From the NCBI GenBank assembly GCA_050732195.1, contig JBOHQK010000071.1, positions 1 to 9,339 on the forward strand: a stretch of DNA of 9,339 bases, read 5' to 3'. The first letter of the stretch is position 1; each line of letters begins with the position of its first letter. This stretch comes from JACPAU01 sp050732195. GTDB taxonomy: Bacteria; Methylomirabilota; Methylomirabilia; Methylomirabilales; JACPAU01. Below the pieces are notes generated by a model that ran no database searches, was not told where the DNA came from, and saw nothing but the letters and a program-made list of their open reading frames with translations. A program made the translations under genes and the position numbers. Shown piece by piece: positions 1 through 6,496 of the stretch.

Positions 1-1
1 C

Positions 2-127
2 AAGGAAGACGCGGTCAACCTCATCGTGAACGGCTTCTGCAAGCGGGTCTTCCGGGAGCTCCCGATGGAGTTCGCTGTGGAGGCGCAGAAGCTCCTGAGC
101 GTCAGCCTGGAGGGGAGTGTCGGCTAA
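2..127 (+). CDS. sufB: SufB, Fe-S cluster assembly scaffold subunit (3' end only)
   Basis: Only the last 41 residues are in the window; the gene enters from the left edge and stops with TAA. The visible part includes VNLIVNGFCKRVFRELPMEF and ends in LEGSVG. This matches the C-terminus of SufB, where a 'M/LIVNGF...ELPMEYAVE' helix pair and a terminal EGSVG are characteristic. SufB is the scaffold of the cytoplasmic SufBCD complex, on which Fe-S clusters are built with sulfur from SufS/SufE. SufD shares the fold but normally lacks this ending, so SufB is preferred. No other suf gene follows on this strand, so sufB appears to end its transcription unit here. The next gene, 195 bases on, encodes subunits of an Fe-S enzyme. 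Confidence 0.85.
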   Translation, partial: KEDAVNLIVNGFCKRVFRELPMEFAVEAQKLLSVSLEGSVG

Positions 128-137
128 ACGGCTCGGT

Positions 138-166
138 CTGAGGGCGCCGGACGGGGCGACGCTCAG
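138..166 (+). terminator. Weak hairpin downstream of sufB
   Basis: CTGAG (138-142) pairs with CTCAG (162-166), and inside it CGCC (145-148) pairs with GGCG (155-158), with small internal loops. It starts 10 bases after the sufB stop. No U-tract follows, so it could be a 3'-end stabilising or Rho-associated hairpin rather than an intrinsic terminator. Confidence 0.25.
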
Positions 167-222
167 GCTGGCCCGGGAATTGCTAGCCCGAGCGGCCATG
201 GCCACAGGAGAGGGGGGCCCAT

Positions 223-253
223 CCCGGCCCGACAGCCGGCCCGCCGGGTTTGC
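223..253 (+). terminator. Possible terminator between sufB and korA
   Basis: CCCGGC (223-228) and GCCGGG (243-248) form a 6-bp stem with a 14-base loop, followed directly by TTTGC. The T-run is only three long and the surroundings are very G/C-rich, so chance pairing is possible. The rest of the 128-322 gap shows no clear promoter; two copies of TTGCTAG (181 and 250 regions) are the only other pattern seen. Confidence 0.25.
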
Positions 254-322
254 TAGTGGTTCCGTGGCGTCCCGGCAGGGCCGCCCGGGAGGACTTCGGC
301 GGGGAGAGGAGGGCAGCTCACC

Positions 323-2059
323 TTGGCCCAGAAGGGGAAAGACCTAGTCATCCGCGTCGGCGGCGAGAGCGGCGAGGGGGTCATCAGCACGGGGGAGCTG
401 ATCACCAAGGCCGCGGCCCAGGCCTCCCTCCATGTCTCCACGTTCCGGACCTTCCCGGCCGAGATCAAGGGCGGTCCGGCCATGTTCCAGGTCCGGGTAT
501 CCGACCTCCCCCTCCTCACCCACGGGGACTTCCTGGACGTGTTGATGGCCTTTAACCAGGAGGCCTTCGACCGCCACACCTCCGAGCTCAAGAAGGACGG
601 GGTCCTGGTCTACGACTCTTCCTCTTTTACCCCCCCGGACGGGGACGGCTTCGTCCGCTACGCCGTCCCTCTGACCGACCTGGCCAAGAAGGAGGTGGGG
701 CGGGCCCAGAGCAAGAACATGGTAGCCCTGGGGGTTCTGGGGCATCTCTTCGAGCTCCCCTACAAGGCCCTGGAGGAGGCGATCGCCAAGCGCTTCCAGG
801 CGAAGGGGCACAAGATCGTCGAGTCCAACCTGAACGCCCTGAAGGTGGGCTATGACTACGTGACCCGCGAGGTCCAGAAGCGGGATCCCTTCAAGCTGCC
901 CGAGGCCATCCAGCACCAGCGGATGGTCATCGCCGGGAACCAGGCCATCACCTTGGGGGTGATGGCAGCGGGCTGCCGGTTCGTGACCGGCTACCCCATC
1001 ACTCCGGCGAGCGACATCCTGGAGGAGCTGGCCGAGCAGCTGCCCAAGTTTGGCGGCACTGCCATCCAGGCCGAGGACGAGATGGCCGCCCTCGCCGCCT
1101 GCATCGGGGCCTCCTTTACCGGGCAGAAGGCCTTCACCTGTACCTCGGGGCCGGGCTTCTCCCTCATGACCGAGCTGTTCAACCTGGCCTCCATGGCGGA
1201 GCTGCCAGTGGTCATCGCCGACATCCAGCGGGCCGGCCCCTCCACCGGGATGCCGACCAAGGCGGAGCAGTCGGACCTCTTCCACGCCCTCTTCGGCGGC
1301 CACGGGGAAGCGCCGCGGGTCGTCCTGGCCACGGCGAACGTGGCGGACTGCTTCTACCTGACCGTGCTGGCCTTTAACATCGCCGAGAAGTACCAGATCC
1401 CGGTCATCCTCATGTCGGACCAGGCCCTCTCCAGCCGAGCCGAGGGGATCGAGCCCATTGACCTGAGCAAGGTGAAGCTAGAGGAGCGGCTGAAGCCCAC
1501 CCCCGAGCAGTTGCGGGATTACAAGCGGTACGCCTTCAGTGAGACGGGGGTCTCCCCCATGGCCATCCCGGGGGAGTCAGGGCTGGGCGGAGTCTACTGC
1601 GCCCGGGGCATCGAGCACGACGAGCGCGGGGTGCCCAACTACGAGCCCGCGATCCACCGGGAGATGACCCGGAAGCGATTCCGCAAACTGGAGGCGATGC
1701 TCAAGGATCTGCCGCCGCCGCCCGTGTACGGGCCCGCCGACGCCAAGGTCGGCGTCATCGGATGGGGCTCCACCGAGGGGGCCATCCACGAGGCGCTGGG
1801 GATGGCGGCCGAGAAGGGGATCAGGGCGGCCGGCCTGCACCTCCGGGTCCTGAACCCCCTCCAGGACGAGCCCATCAGGGCTTTCCTGAAGGGGAAGAAG
1901 CGGATCGTCATTCCGGAGATGAACTACAACGGGCAGCTGGCCCACATCTTGCGGGCGCGCTACTTGATCGACCCGATCCAACTGGACGTCTGCGAGGGGC
2001 GGCCCATCAAGGTCGTGGAGATCCTGCAGGCAATCGAGGAGGCAGCACATGGCCACTAG
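323..2059 (+). CDS. korA: 2-oxoacid:ferredoxin oxidoreductase, fused gamma/alpha subunit
   Basis: With KorB this enzyme oxidatively decarboxylates a 2-oxoacid, most likely 2-oxoglutarate to succinyl-CoA, and reduces ferredoxin in the cytoplasm. The 578 residues show the usual two-subunit KorA architecture. An N-terminal gamma domain (about 1-190) opens with VGGESGEGVISTG and contains FPAEIKGGPAMFQVRVS. The alpha pyrimidine-binding domain starts near residue 201 (NQAITLGVMAAG), with YPITPAS at 224 and GPSTGMPT near 305. A C-terminal domain follows (about 475-578, VGVIGWGSTEGAI). The start is TTG; GGAGAGGAGG (302-312) lies about 10 bases upstream and homology begins at once, so no upstream start is needed. 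It overlaps korB by 11 bases, implying translational coupling. Pyruvate or another 2-oxoacid as substrate cannot be excluded from sequence alone. Confidence 0.93.
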   Translation: MAQKGKDLVIRVGGESGEGVISTGELITKAAAQASLHVSTFRTFPAEIKGGPAMFQVRVSDLPLLTHGDFLDVLMAFNQEAFDRHTSELKKDGVLVYDSSSFTPPDGDGFVRYAVPLTDLAKKEVGRAQSKNMVALGVLGHLFELPYKALEEAIAKRFQAKGHKIVESNLNALKVGYDYVTREVQKRDPFKLPEAIQHQRMVIAGNQAITLGVMAAGCRFVTGYPITPASDILEELAEQLPKFGGTAIQAEDEMAALAACIGASFTGQKAFTCTSGPGFSLMTELFNLASMAELPVVIADIQRAGPSTGMPTKAEQSDLFHALFGGHGEAPRVVLATANVADCFYLTVLAFNIAEKYQIPVILMSDQALSSRAEGIEPIDLSKVKLEERLKPTPEQLRDYKRYAFSETGVSPMAIPGESGLGGVYCARGIEHDERGVPNYEPAIHREMTRKRFRKLEAMLKDLPPPPVYGPADAKVGVIGWGSTEGAIHEALGMAAEKGIRAAGLHLRVLNPLQDEPIRAFLKGKKRIVIPEMNYNGQLAHILRARYLIDPIQLDVCEGRPIKVVEILQAIEEAAHGH

Positions 2060-2897
2060 GTCCCACCAGGAGTTCGCTGCCGAGCTGAAGCCCACCTGGT
2101 GCCCGGGCTGCGGGGACTACGGGGTCCTCTCCTGCATGTTCAAGGCATTGGCGGAGCTGGACCTCGCGCCCGAGAACGTCGCCTTGATCACGGGCATCGG
2201 CTGCAGCAGCCGGGTGGCAGGGTTCGTCAACACGTACGGCTTCAACGCCGTCCACGGCCGCGCGTTGCCCATGGCCCTCGGGGTGAAGATGGCCAACCCG
2301 AACCTGACGGTCGTTGCGGCCGGCGGAGACGGGGATGGCTTCGCCATCGGGGGCGGCCACATCCCCCACATCGCCCGGAAGAACCTGGACATCGCCTACA
2401 TCGTCATGGATAACCAGAACTACGGGCTCACCAAGGGGCAGGCGTCGCCCACCTCCATGCTGAGTTACGAGGCCGGCACCACCCCGTACGGCTCCATCGA
2501 GATGCCCCTGAACCCGATTGCGCTCGCCCTGACCTACGGGGCGACCTTCGTAGCCCGGGGCTACAGCAGCAACGTGAAGGAGACCACGGAACTCATCATG
2601 AAGGGGATCACGCATCCGGGCTTCGCCTTCCTGCAGATCCTCTCCCCGTGCCCCGTCTTCAATAAGGTGGACACCTTCAAGGCTTTCTCCACCCGGATCC
2701 AGCCGATGCCGGAGGGCTGGGACTCGACCAACCGGCTTGCGGCTCTGACCCTCGCCCTGACGGAGGAAAAGGTCCACCTGGGCATCTTCTACCAGGTGGA
2801 GGCGCCCACCTACGAGGCCCGCTGGGAGGACCTGCGGGCGAAGTCGAAGGCCGAGGGGCACACCAGCCTGGAGGCCCTCGTCCAGCGCTACCTGTAG
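2049..2897 (+). CDS. korB: 2-oxoacid:ferredoxin oxidoreductase, beta subunit (TPP and 4Fe-4S)
   Basis: This is the catalytic thiamine-diphosphate subunit that partners KorA and passes electrons to ferredoxin through one [4Fe-4S] cluster. All four expected cluster cysteines are visible: C18 and C21 in TWCPGCGDYG, C52 in GIGCSS and C201 in LSPCPVFN. The TPP/Mg2+ motif is GGDGDGFAIGGGH (D94, D96), followed by MDNQNYGLTKGQ (N122, N124), and the segment after it is the KGQ(A/T)SPT loop typical of the family. The length of 282 residues is normal and nothing appears damaged. The ATG is supported by GAGGAGG (2036-2042) six bases upstream, inside the korA end. There is no separate ferredoxin or delta-subunit gene in the window, so the acceptor must be encoded elsewhere. 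Confidence 0.95.
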   Translation: MATRSHQEFAAELKPTWCPGCGDYGVLSCMFKALAELDLAPENVALITGIGCSSRVAGFVNTYGFNAVHGRALPMALGVKMANPNLTVVAAGGDGDGFAIGGGHIPHIARKNLDIAYIVMDNQNYGLTKGQASPTSMLSYEAGTTPYGSIEMPLNPIALALTYGATFVARGYSSNVKETTELIMKGITHPGFAFLQILSPCPVFNKVDTFKAFSTRIQPMPEGWDSTNRLAALTLALTEEKVHLGIFYQVEAPTYEARWEDLRAKSKAEGHTSLEALVQRYL

Positions 2898-2924
2898 CGA
2901 GCGTGACGCCCTCACCGACGCCAG

Positions 2925-3004
2925 GGTCTGGTCGTTTCTCCCCTCCTCCAGCGAAACGGTGACCGGCCTTCACCCGTGCTGCCAGACCGGGAGCGTCGCG
3001 CTCC
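2925..3004 (+). promoter_or_regulatory. Inverted-repeat-rich leader before the peroxiredoxin gene
   Basis: Four pairings are visible in the spacer after korB. GGTCTGG (2925-2931) pairs with CCAGACC (2982-2988). Inside it, CGTTTC (2933-2938) pairs with GAAACG (2953-2958) and GTGA (2959-2962) pairs with TCAC (2970-2973). After it, GGAGCG-TCG-CGCTCC (2990-3004) is a tight hairpin. As RNA this would be a three-way junction plus one hairpin ending 21 bases before the Shine-Dalgarno. It matches no riboswitch I can name and has no U-tract. In DNA this GC-rich, some of these pairings are expected by chance. Confidence 0.3.
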
Positions 3005-3040
3005 GCCAGAGGTGGCGCCCCCACGAAGGAGGGATGAGTC

Positions 3041-3514
3041 ATGGCCGTAAAGGTGGGAGAGAAAGCCCCGGACTTCACCCTGGTGGATACCGCGCTCAAG
3101 CCCCGCTCCCTGAAGGAGTTCCTGGGGAAGACGACCGTCCTGGTCTTCTACCCGGCCGCCTTCACCGGGGTCTGCACCAAGGAGATGTGCGCCTTCCGGG
3201 ACAACCTGAGCCAGCTTTCCAGTATCGGCGCCCAGGTGGTGGGCATCAGCGCCGACACCCCCTTCTCCAACAAGGCTTTCGCCGAGCAGAACAGCCTCAC
3301 CTTCCCGATCCTGAGCGACTACAACCGCGAGGCCATCAAGGCCTTCGGCATCGCGTTCCCGGACCTGGCCGGGTTGAAGGGGCTCACGGTGGCCAAGCGG
3401 TCGGTCTTCGTTCTGGACAAGCAGGGGGTGGTCAAGTACGCCTGGGTCTCCGAGGATCCGAAGAAGGAGCCGGACTACGCCGAGGTCACCAAGGCGGCCC
3501 GGTCCCTGAAGTAG
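3041..3514 (+). CDS. Thiol peroxidase of the BCP/PrxQ type (peroxiredoxin)
   Basis: A 157-residue AhpC/TSA-fold peroxiredoxin that reduces H2O2 and organic hydroperoxides using thioredoxin-type donors; there is no signal peptide, so it is cytoplasmic. The family opening is GEKAPDFTLVD, the active-site loop is FYPAAFTGVCTKEMC, and VVGISADTPFSNKAFAEQNS follows. P38, T42 and the peroxidatic C45 form the PxxxTxxC motif. C50, five residues later, sits where the resolving cysteine of E. coli BCP lies, which points to an atypical two-cysteine BCP/PrxQ mechanism rather than a 1-Cys enzyme. Overall sequence also resembles AhpE-like proteins, so the subclass is less certain than the family. A strong AAGGAGG (3026-3032) lies eight bases before the ATG. 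It is co-oriented with korAB 143 bases upstream, consistent with protecting that Fe-S enzyme, though this is inferred. Confidence 0.92.
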   Translation: MAVKVGEKAPDFTLVDTALKPRSLKEFLGKTTVLVFYPAAFTGVCTKEMCAFRDNLSQLSSIGAQVVGISADTPFSNKAFAEQNSLTFPILSDYNREAIKAFGIAFPDLAGLKGLTVAKRSVFVLDKQGVVKYAWVSEDPKKEPDYAEVTKAARSLK

Positions 3515-3538
3515 GGGCCTCCCCGGCGCAGAAAATCC

Positions 3539-3567
3539 TTGCGGTGCGCGACCGGGTGCTCTACACT
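3539..3567 (+). promoter_or_regulatory. Candidate sigma70-type promoter for the micro-protein gene
   Basis: TTGCGG (3539-3544) and TACACT (3562-3567) are separated by 17 bases. The -10 matches TATAAT at four of six positions; the -35 keeps only the TTG. It lies just after the peroxiredoxin stop and would give a leader of roughly 165 bases before the 3737 start. Spacing is ideal but the -35 is weak. Confidence 0.4.
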
Positions 3568-3736
3568 CTGCCACCTTCAGAAGGGCAAGGAGGAGCCGGG
3601 CACCTGGGTTCGCCCGTCATCCCGTCGGTGGATGGGCCAGGCACGGGATTTGCCCCGCCAGCCGACGAGGTGAAAAGGGACGGCCCCTTGGGACCGCGCG
3701 GGCGGGGAGAGCGGGGCGGCGAAAGGGGGAGGGTGG

Positions 3737-3826
3737 GTGAGCAGCGTCGTCAAGAAGCGGCGCAAGAAGATCCGCAAGCACAAGTATAAGAAGCTGCGGA
3801 AGCGGATGCGCCACAAGAAGAAGTAG
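3737..3826 (+). CDS. AURKAIP1/COX24-domain micro-protein, bS22/mS38-like ribosomal protein
   Basis: A 29-codon gene starting at GTG and ending in TAG. The product begins MSSVVKKRRKKIRKHKYKK and continues to a MRHKKK end, with about two thirds Lys, Arg or His and no acidic residue. This matches the short bacterial proteins carrying the COX24_C/AURKAIP1 domain, such as mycobacterial bS22 (which begins MGSVIKKRRKRMSKKKHRK); the mitochondrial relative is mS38. In mycobacteria bS22 binds 16S rRNA in the small subunit, so a structural ribosomal role is the likeliest here. GGAGG (3728-3732), in a G-rich run, lies four bases before the GTG. It sits alone between a candidate promoter and a terminator. 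Such genes are easily missed because of their size. Confidence rests on the SSVVKKRRKK signature and the full-length family match. Confidence 0.85.
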   Translation: MSSVVKKRRKKIRKHKYKKLRKRMRHKKK

Positions 3827-4135
3827 CCCCGCGGGGCGGCAGGTCCGTGCTGCCGGCCTCCCTGCATCGACGGTGGCCCTGGTTGCCCCCGCCGAGGTCT
3901 GGCGCACCGGCGCCGTCATCGAAGACGACCACCGTGTGGTTCTCACCGGCCGGAGAGTCTAGCGCGTGCGAGCGCGGCACATCGGGTCCACGGTCACCGC
4001 GAACCCCGGGCTGGTTCATCGGCCCGGGTTTTTGCTTGGTCACGACCGGCGTTCAGCAGGATCGGGTGGCCCCGAGCCTCTCGGAAAGGCGGCCCATCCG
4101 CACTTCGAACGTCGGAGGCCCGGGCTGGGGGTGGA
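3827..4135. other. 309-base gap between the micro-protein and the PDZ gene
   Basis: The gap begins with the perfect palindrome CCCCGCGGGG (3827-3836). An open 29-codon frame with coding-like third positions (3873-3962) has no Shine-Dalgarno and no recognised homology, so it is not called a gene. The intrinsic terminator at 4005-4033 is the only well-supported element. From 4034 to the PDZ start there is G-rich sequence in which I see no clear promoter. Confidence 0.6.
4005..4033 (+). terminator. Rho-independent terminator after the micro-protein unit
   Basis: CCCGGGC (4005-4011) pairs perfectly with GCCCGGG (4022-4028) around a 10-base loop, followed at once by TTTTT (4029-4033). A 7-bp all-G/C stem plus a five-U tract is a textbook intrinsic terminator. 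It lies about 180 bases past the micro-protein stop and isolates the downstream PDZ gene from that transcript. Confidence 0.75.
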
Positions 4136-4894
4136 GTGGTGAGGACCCGAGCGCTCGGCTTCGCCCCCCTGGTGGTGGCGGGGATCGTGGCGGCGCAGGT
4201 GGCCCTGGAGGTGCGTCCGGCCCTGGCCGCCCACATCCGCGTCCCGGCCAACGCCCTCCGGACCCCGGAGTACGGCTGGTTCGGCATCGGCATCCGGGAC
4301 GTGGGGGAGGACCTCTCCTACGACCTCTCGGCGAAGTTCGGGGTCCTGGAGGGCAACGGGGTCTTGGTGGTGGAGGCCCTGCCCGACGGCCCGGCCGAGA
4401 AGGTGGGGCTGAAACCGGGAGACGTGATCGTCCAGGTGGGCTCCCAGCGGGTCTGGGAGGTGAAGGACCTGCAGCGGATCGTGCGGCACATGGCCGTAGG
4501 GGATGAGGTGACCCTGCTCATCCTGCGGGACGGGGACCGCCTGACCGTCCCGATCCGAATCGCCCGGATGCCCCAGGAAGCGGCCGACGGCCTCGCGGCT
4601 GAGCCCTTTGGTATTATCGCCCGGGGCTTTGACGCCGCGCTGGCGGAGCGTCTCGGGCTTGGCCGGCTGGGGGGGATTCGCGTGGTGGTGGTGGAGCGGG
4701 GGAGCCCGGCCGAGCGGGCTGGCCTGCAGCCGGGCGATCTGGTCCGGAGCGTGGACGGGCGGGACATCGCGGGTGCCGCCGACTACGCCGCCGCCTTCCG
4801 GCAAGCCACCGGCCCCGTGACCCTCCGCGTCCTGCGGGGCAGCAACCCCCTCACGGTCACGCTGGAGTGGCCCGGCCTCACCCCGCAGCAGTAG
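4136..4894 (+). CDS. Exported protein with two PDZ domains and no protease domain
   Basis: The 252-residue product has a signal peptide (about 1-32: basic MVRTR, hydrophobic LGFAPLVVAGIVAA, likely cleavage after PALA) and would act in the periplasm or outside the cell. PDZ1 spans about 46-145, with GNGVLVVEALPDGPAEKVGL and KPGDVIVQVGSQRV. PDZ2 spans about 160-248, with IRVVVVERGSPAERAGLQPG and DLVRSVDGRDI. Both keep the 'SPAxxAGLxxGDxIxxVdG' core seen in HtrA/DegP PDZ domains. There is no trypsin-like domain, no His-Asp-Ser triad and no metalloprotease HExxH. It resembles the PDZ pair of a DegP-type protease standing alone, so a peptide-binding adaptor or regulatory role is plausible but unproven. 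Two adjacent GTG codons (4136, 4139) could start it; G-rich GGGGGTGGA just upstream is a poor Shine-Dalgarno. It converges on dnaA. Confidence 0.8.
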   Translation: MVRTRALGFAPLVVAGIVAAQVALEVRPALAAHIRVPANALRTPEYGWFGIGIRDVGEDLSYDLSAKFGVLEGNGVLVVEALPDGPAEKVGLKPGDVIVQVGSQRVWEVKDLQRIVRHMAVGDEVTLLILRDGDRLTVPIRIARMPQEAADGLAAEPFGIIARGFDAALAERLGLGRLGGIRVVVVERGSPAERAGLQPGDLVRSVDGRDIAGAADYAAAFRQATGPVTLRVLRGSNPLTVTLEWPGLTPQQ

Positions 4895-4933
4895 TGCCGG
4901 GCCACGTCATGCGGTCCAATCCTGACAGACCGT

Positions 4934-4948
4934 CCATTCGCTGAATGG
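4934..4948. terminator. Hairpin between converging PDZ gene and dnaA
   Basis: CCATTC-GCT-GAATGG is a perfect 6-bp stem with a three-base loop, 40 bases past the PDZ stop. No U-tract flanks it on either strand, so it may act only as a 3'-end structure. It is the clearest dyad in the 4895-5110 convergent gap and could serve either direction. Confidence 0.3.
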
Positions 4949-5035
4949 CGGCAGGAGGCCGAGGGGGTCCCACGCGGCCCGGCCGCTCGGAGGCCCCGCC
5001 CGGCGCCACCCGCGGCTCGACTGCAATCCTCGCCG

Positions 5036-5091
5036 CAATTCGTTGGCCCGGCACCCCAGCCGTCGGATGAGCATTATCTACAATTCGTTGG
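5036..5091. repeat. Pair of 11-base direct repeats CAATTCGTTGG
   Basis: CAATTCGTTGG occurs at 5036-5046 and again at 5081-5091, start to start 45 bases. Both copies lie just downstream of the dnaA stop in the convergent gap and are more A/T-rich than the surroundings. The purpose is unknown; a protein-binding site pair or a small duplication are both possible. Confidence 0.5.
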
Positions 5092-5110
5092 AGTCAGAGT
5101 AGCCGCCCCC

Positions 5111-6466
5111 CTATCCCGTCAGGAGCGTGGTCAGCTCCGTCACCTGCTTCCGGAACCCCTCGTCCCGTGCCAGCAGGTCCCGCACCTTCGCGCAGGAGTG
5201 GATGACGGTGGAGTGGTCCTTGCCGCCGAAGGCCGCTCCGATGCCCGGCAGGGAAGCGCCGGTGTGGGCGCGGCTCAGGTACATGGCCACCTGCCGGGGG
5301 AGGACCACCCCTTTGTTCCGGTTCCGAGAGATGAGGTCCTTGACCTTCAGGTGGTAGTAGTCGGACACCAGGCGCTGGATGTGACTGATGGTGATGCTCC
5401 GGTCGTCGCGCACCAGCTCCTTCAGCACCTCCTGGGCGAGCTGCAGTGAGATCTCCTGGCCGGTGAGGGAGGCAAAGGCCACCAGCCGCACCAGGTAGCC
5501 CTCCAGCTCCCGGACGTTGGACTTCACGCTCTTGGCGATGAAGAGCGAGACCTCGTCGGGGATCCGCAGCCCCTCCGCCTGCGCCTTCTTCCGGAGGATG
5601 GCGGCCTTCGTCTCCAGGTCGGGTGGCTGGATGTCGGCGATGAGGCCCCACTCGAACCGGGAGCGCAGCCGCTCCTCCAGCCCCGGGATCTCCTTCGGCA
5701 TGCTGTCGCTGGAGATCACGATCTGCTTCGGGGCGTTGTACAGGTCATTGAAGGTATGGAAGAACTCCTCCTGGGTCCGCTCCTTCCCGGCGATGAACTG
5801 GATGTCGTCCACCATGAGGAGATCCAGACCCCGATAGTGGGTCCGGAACTCGCGGGTGGCGTCGAACCGGATGGCGTTGATGAGGTCATTGGTGAACTTC
5901 TCGGAGGAGACGTAGGAGATGCGGATGCCCGGTTTCCGCGCCAGCGCCAGGTGTCCGACCGCGTGGAGCAGGTGGGTCTTCCCCAGGCCGACCCCCCCGT
6001 AGATGAAGAGGGGGTTGTAGGCCTTGGAGAGCTGCTCCGCGACGGCGGAGGAGGCGGCGTGGGCGAACTGGTTGCCGGAGCCGACCACGAAGGAGTCAAA
6101 GGTGTACTTGGAGTTCAGGGAGACGTGGGGGGCGGGGGGCCGACGGGCGCTGCGTCGCCCGCCCCCCTCCCGGGAAGAAGTCGCGGGCGGGGCCGGGCCT
6201 CCCTCCGCGTCCGGGATCACCAGCTCCAGATCCACCTTGGTGAAGACGAGGTCTTCCAAGGCGCCCCTGAGGAGATCCAGGTAGTGCTCCTCGAACCATT
6301 CCTTGAAGAAGGAGTTGGGGAGCGAGACCCGCGCCCGGTTCCCCTCGATGAGGCCGAGGGTGAGCGGCTTGAACCAGGTTTCGTAGGAGTGGCCGTTGAT
6401 CCGTTCCCGGATCGCCGAGAGGGCCTCCTGCCAGATCTCCTGGGTGAGGTGTGCGCCCGTTACCAT
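5111..6466 (-). CDS. dnaA: Chromosomal replication initiator protein DnaA
   Basis: DnaA binds 9-bp boxes at oriC, oligomerises in the ATP form, melts the duplex and recruits the helicase. All four domains are present in 451 residues. Domain I (1-85) contains IWQEALSAIRERINGHSYET. Domain II (88-113) is a short Pro/Gly/Arg-rich linker. Domain III (about 114-335) is the AAA+ core, with Walker A GGVGLGKTH (K163), Walker B LLMVDDIQF (D220, D221) and the RLRSRFEWG arginine-finger box (R270). Domain IV ends with the signature GGKDHSTVIHS (414-424), which contacts the box. An in-frame upstream ATG would add 37 residues without homology. The 6466 start is preferred because GGAGG (6473-6477) lies six bases before it and domain I begins there. 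Candidate DnaA boxes lie directly upstream, consistent with autoregulation. No dnaN follows. Confidence 0.97.
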   Translation of the reverse strand: MVTGAHLTQEIWQEALSAIRERINGHSYETWFKPLTLGLIEGNRARVSLPNSFFKEWFEEHYLDLLRGALEDLVFTKVDLELVIPDAEGGPAPPATSSREGGGRRSARRPPAPHVSLNSKYTFDSFVVGSGNQFAHAASSAVAEQLSKAYNPLFIYGGVGLGKTHLLHAVGHLALARKPGIRISYVSSEKFTNDLINAIRFDATREFRTHYRGLDLLMVDDIQFIAGKERTQEEFFHTFNDLYNAPKQIVISSDSMPKEIPGLEERLRSRFEWGLIADIQPPDLETKAAILRKKAQAEGLRIPDEVSLFIAKSVKSNVRELEGYLVRLVAFASLTGQEISLQLAQEVLKELVRDDRSITISHIQRLVSDYYHLKVKDLISRNRNKGVVLPRQVAMYLSRAHTGASLPGIGAAFGGKDHSTVIHSCAKVRDLLARDEGFRKQVTELTTLLTG

Positions 6467-6496
6467 GGTGGTCCTCCGCAAGGCTCTCGGTAGAAT

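Noticed and set aside
117..347. Small plus-strand frame overlapping the sufB end and korA start
   Set aside because: It has Ala/Gly/Arg-rich random-looking composition, overlaps two real genes in another frame and has no ribosome-binding site.
344..1303. Long minus-strand open frame opposite korA
   Set aside because: It is the antisense shadow of korA: GC-rich codons on one strand keep stops rare on the other. It has no family features, and korA has clear motifs throughout.
2925..2988. tRNA suggested by the 7-bp terminal pairing
   Set aside because: No T-loop, no anticodon stem-loop of the right size and only 64 bases between the ends of the pairing.
3587..3640. AAGGAGG at 3587-3593 as the ribosome-binding site of another small gene
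   Set aside because: No ATG, GTG or TTG lies five to ten bases downstream, and the frames that follow show no coding character.
3950..4033. tRNA-like look around GGTTCATC
   Set aside because: The T-loop would need TTCRANY with a following A; TTCATCG does not fit, and no acceptor or anticodon stem pairs. The segment is explained by the terminator.
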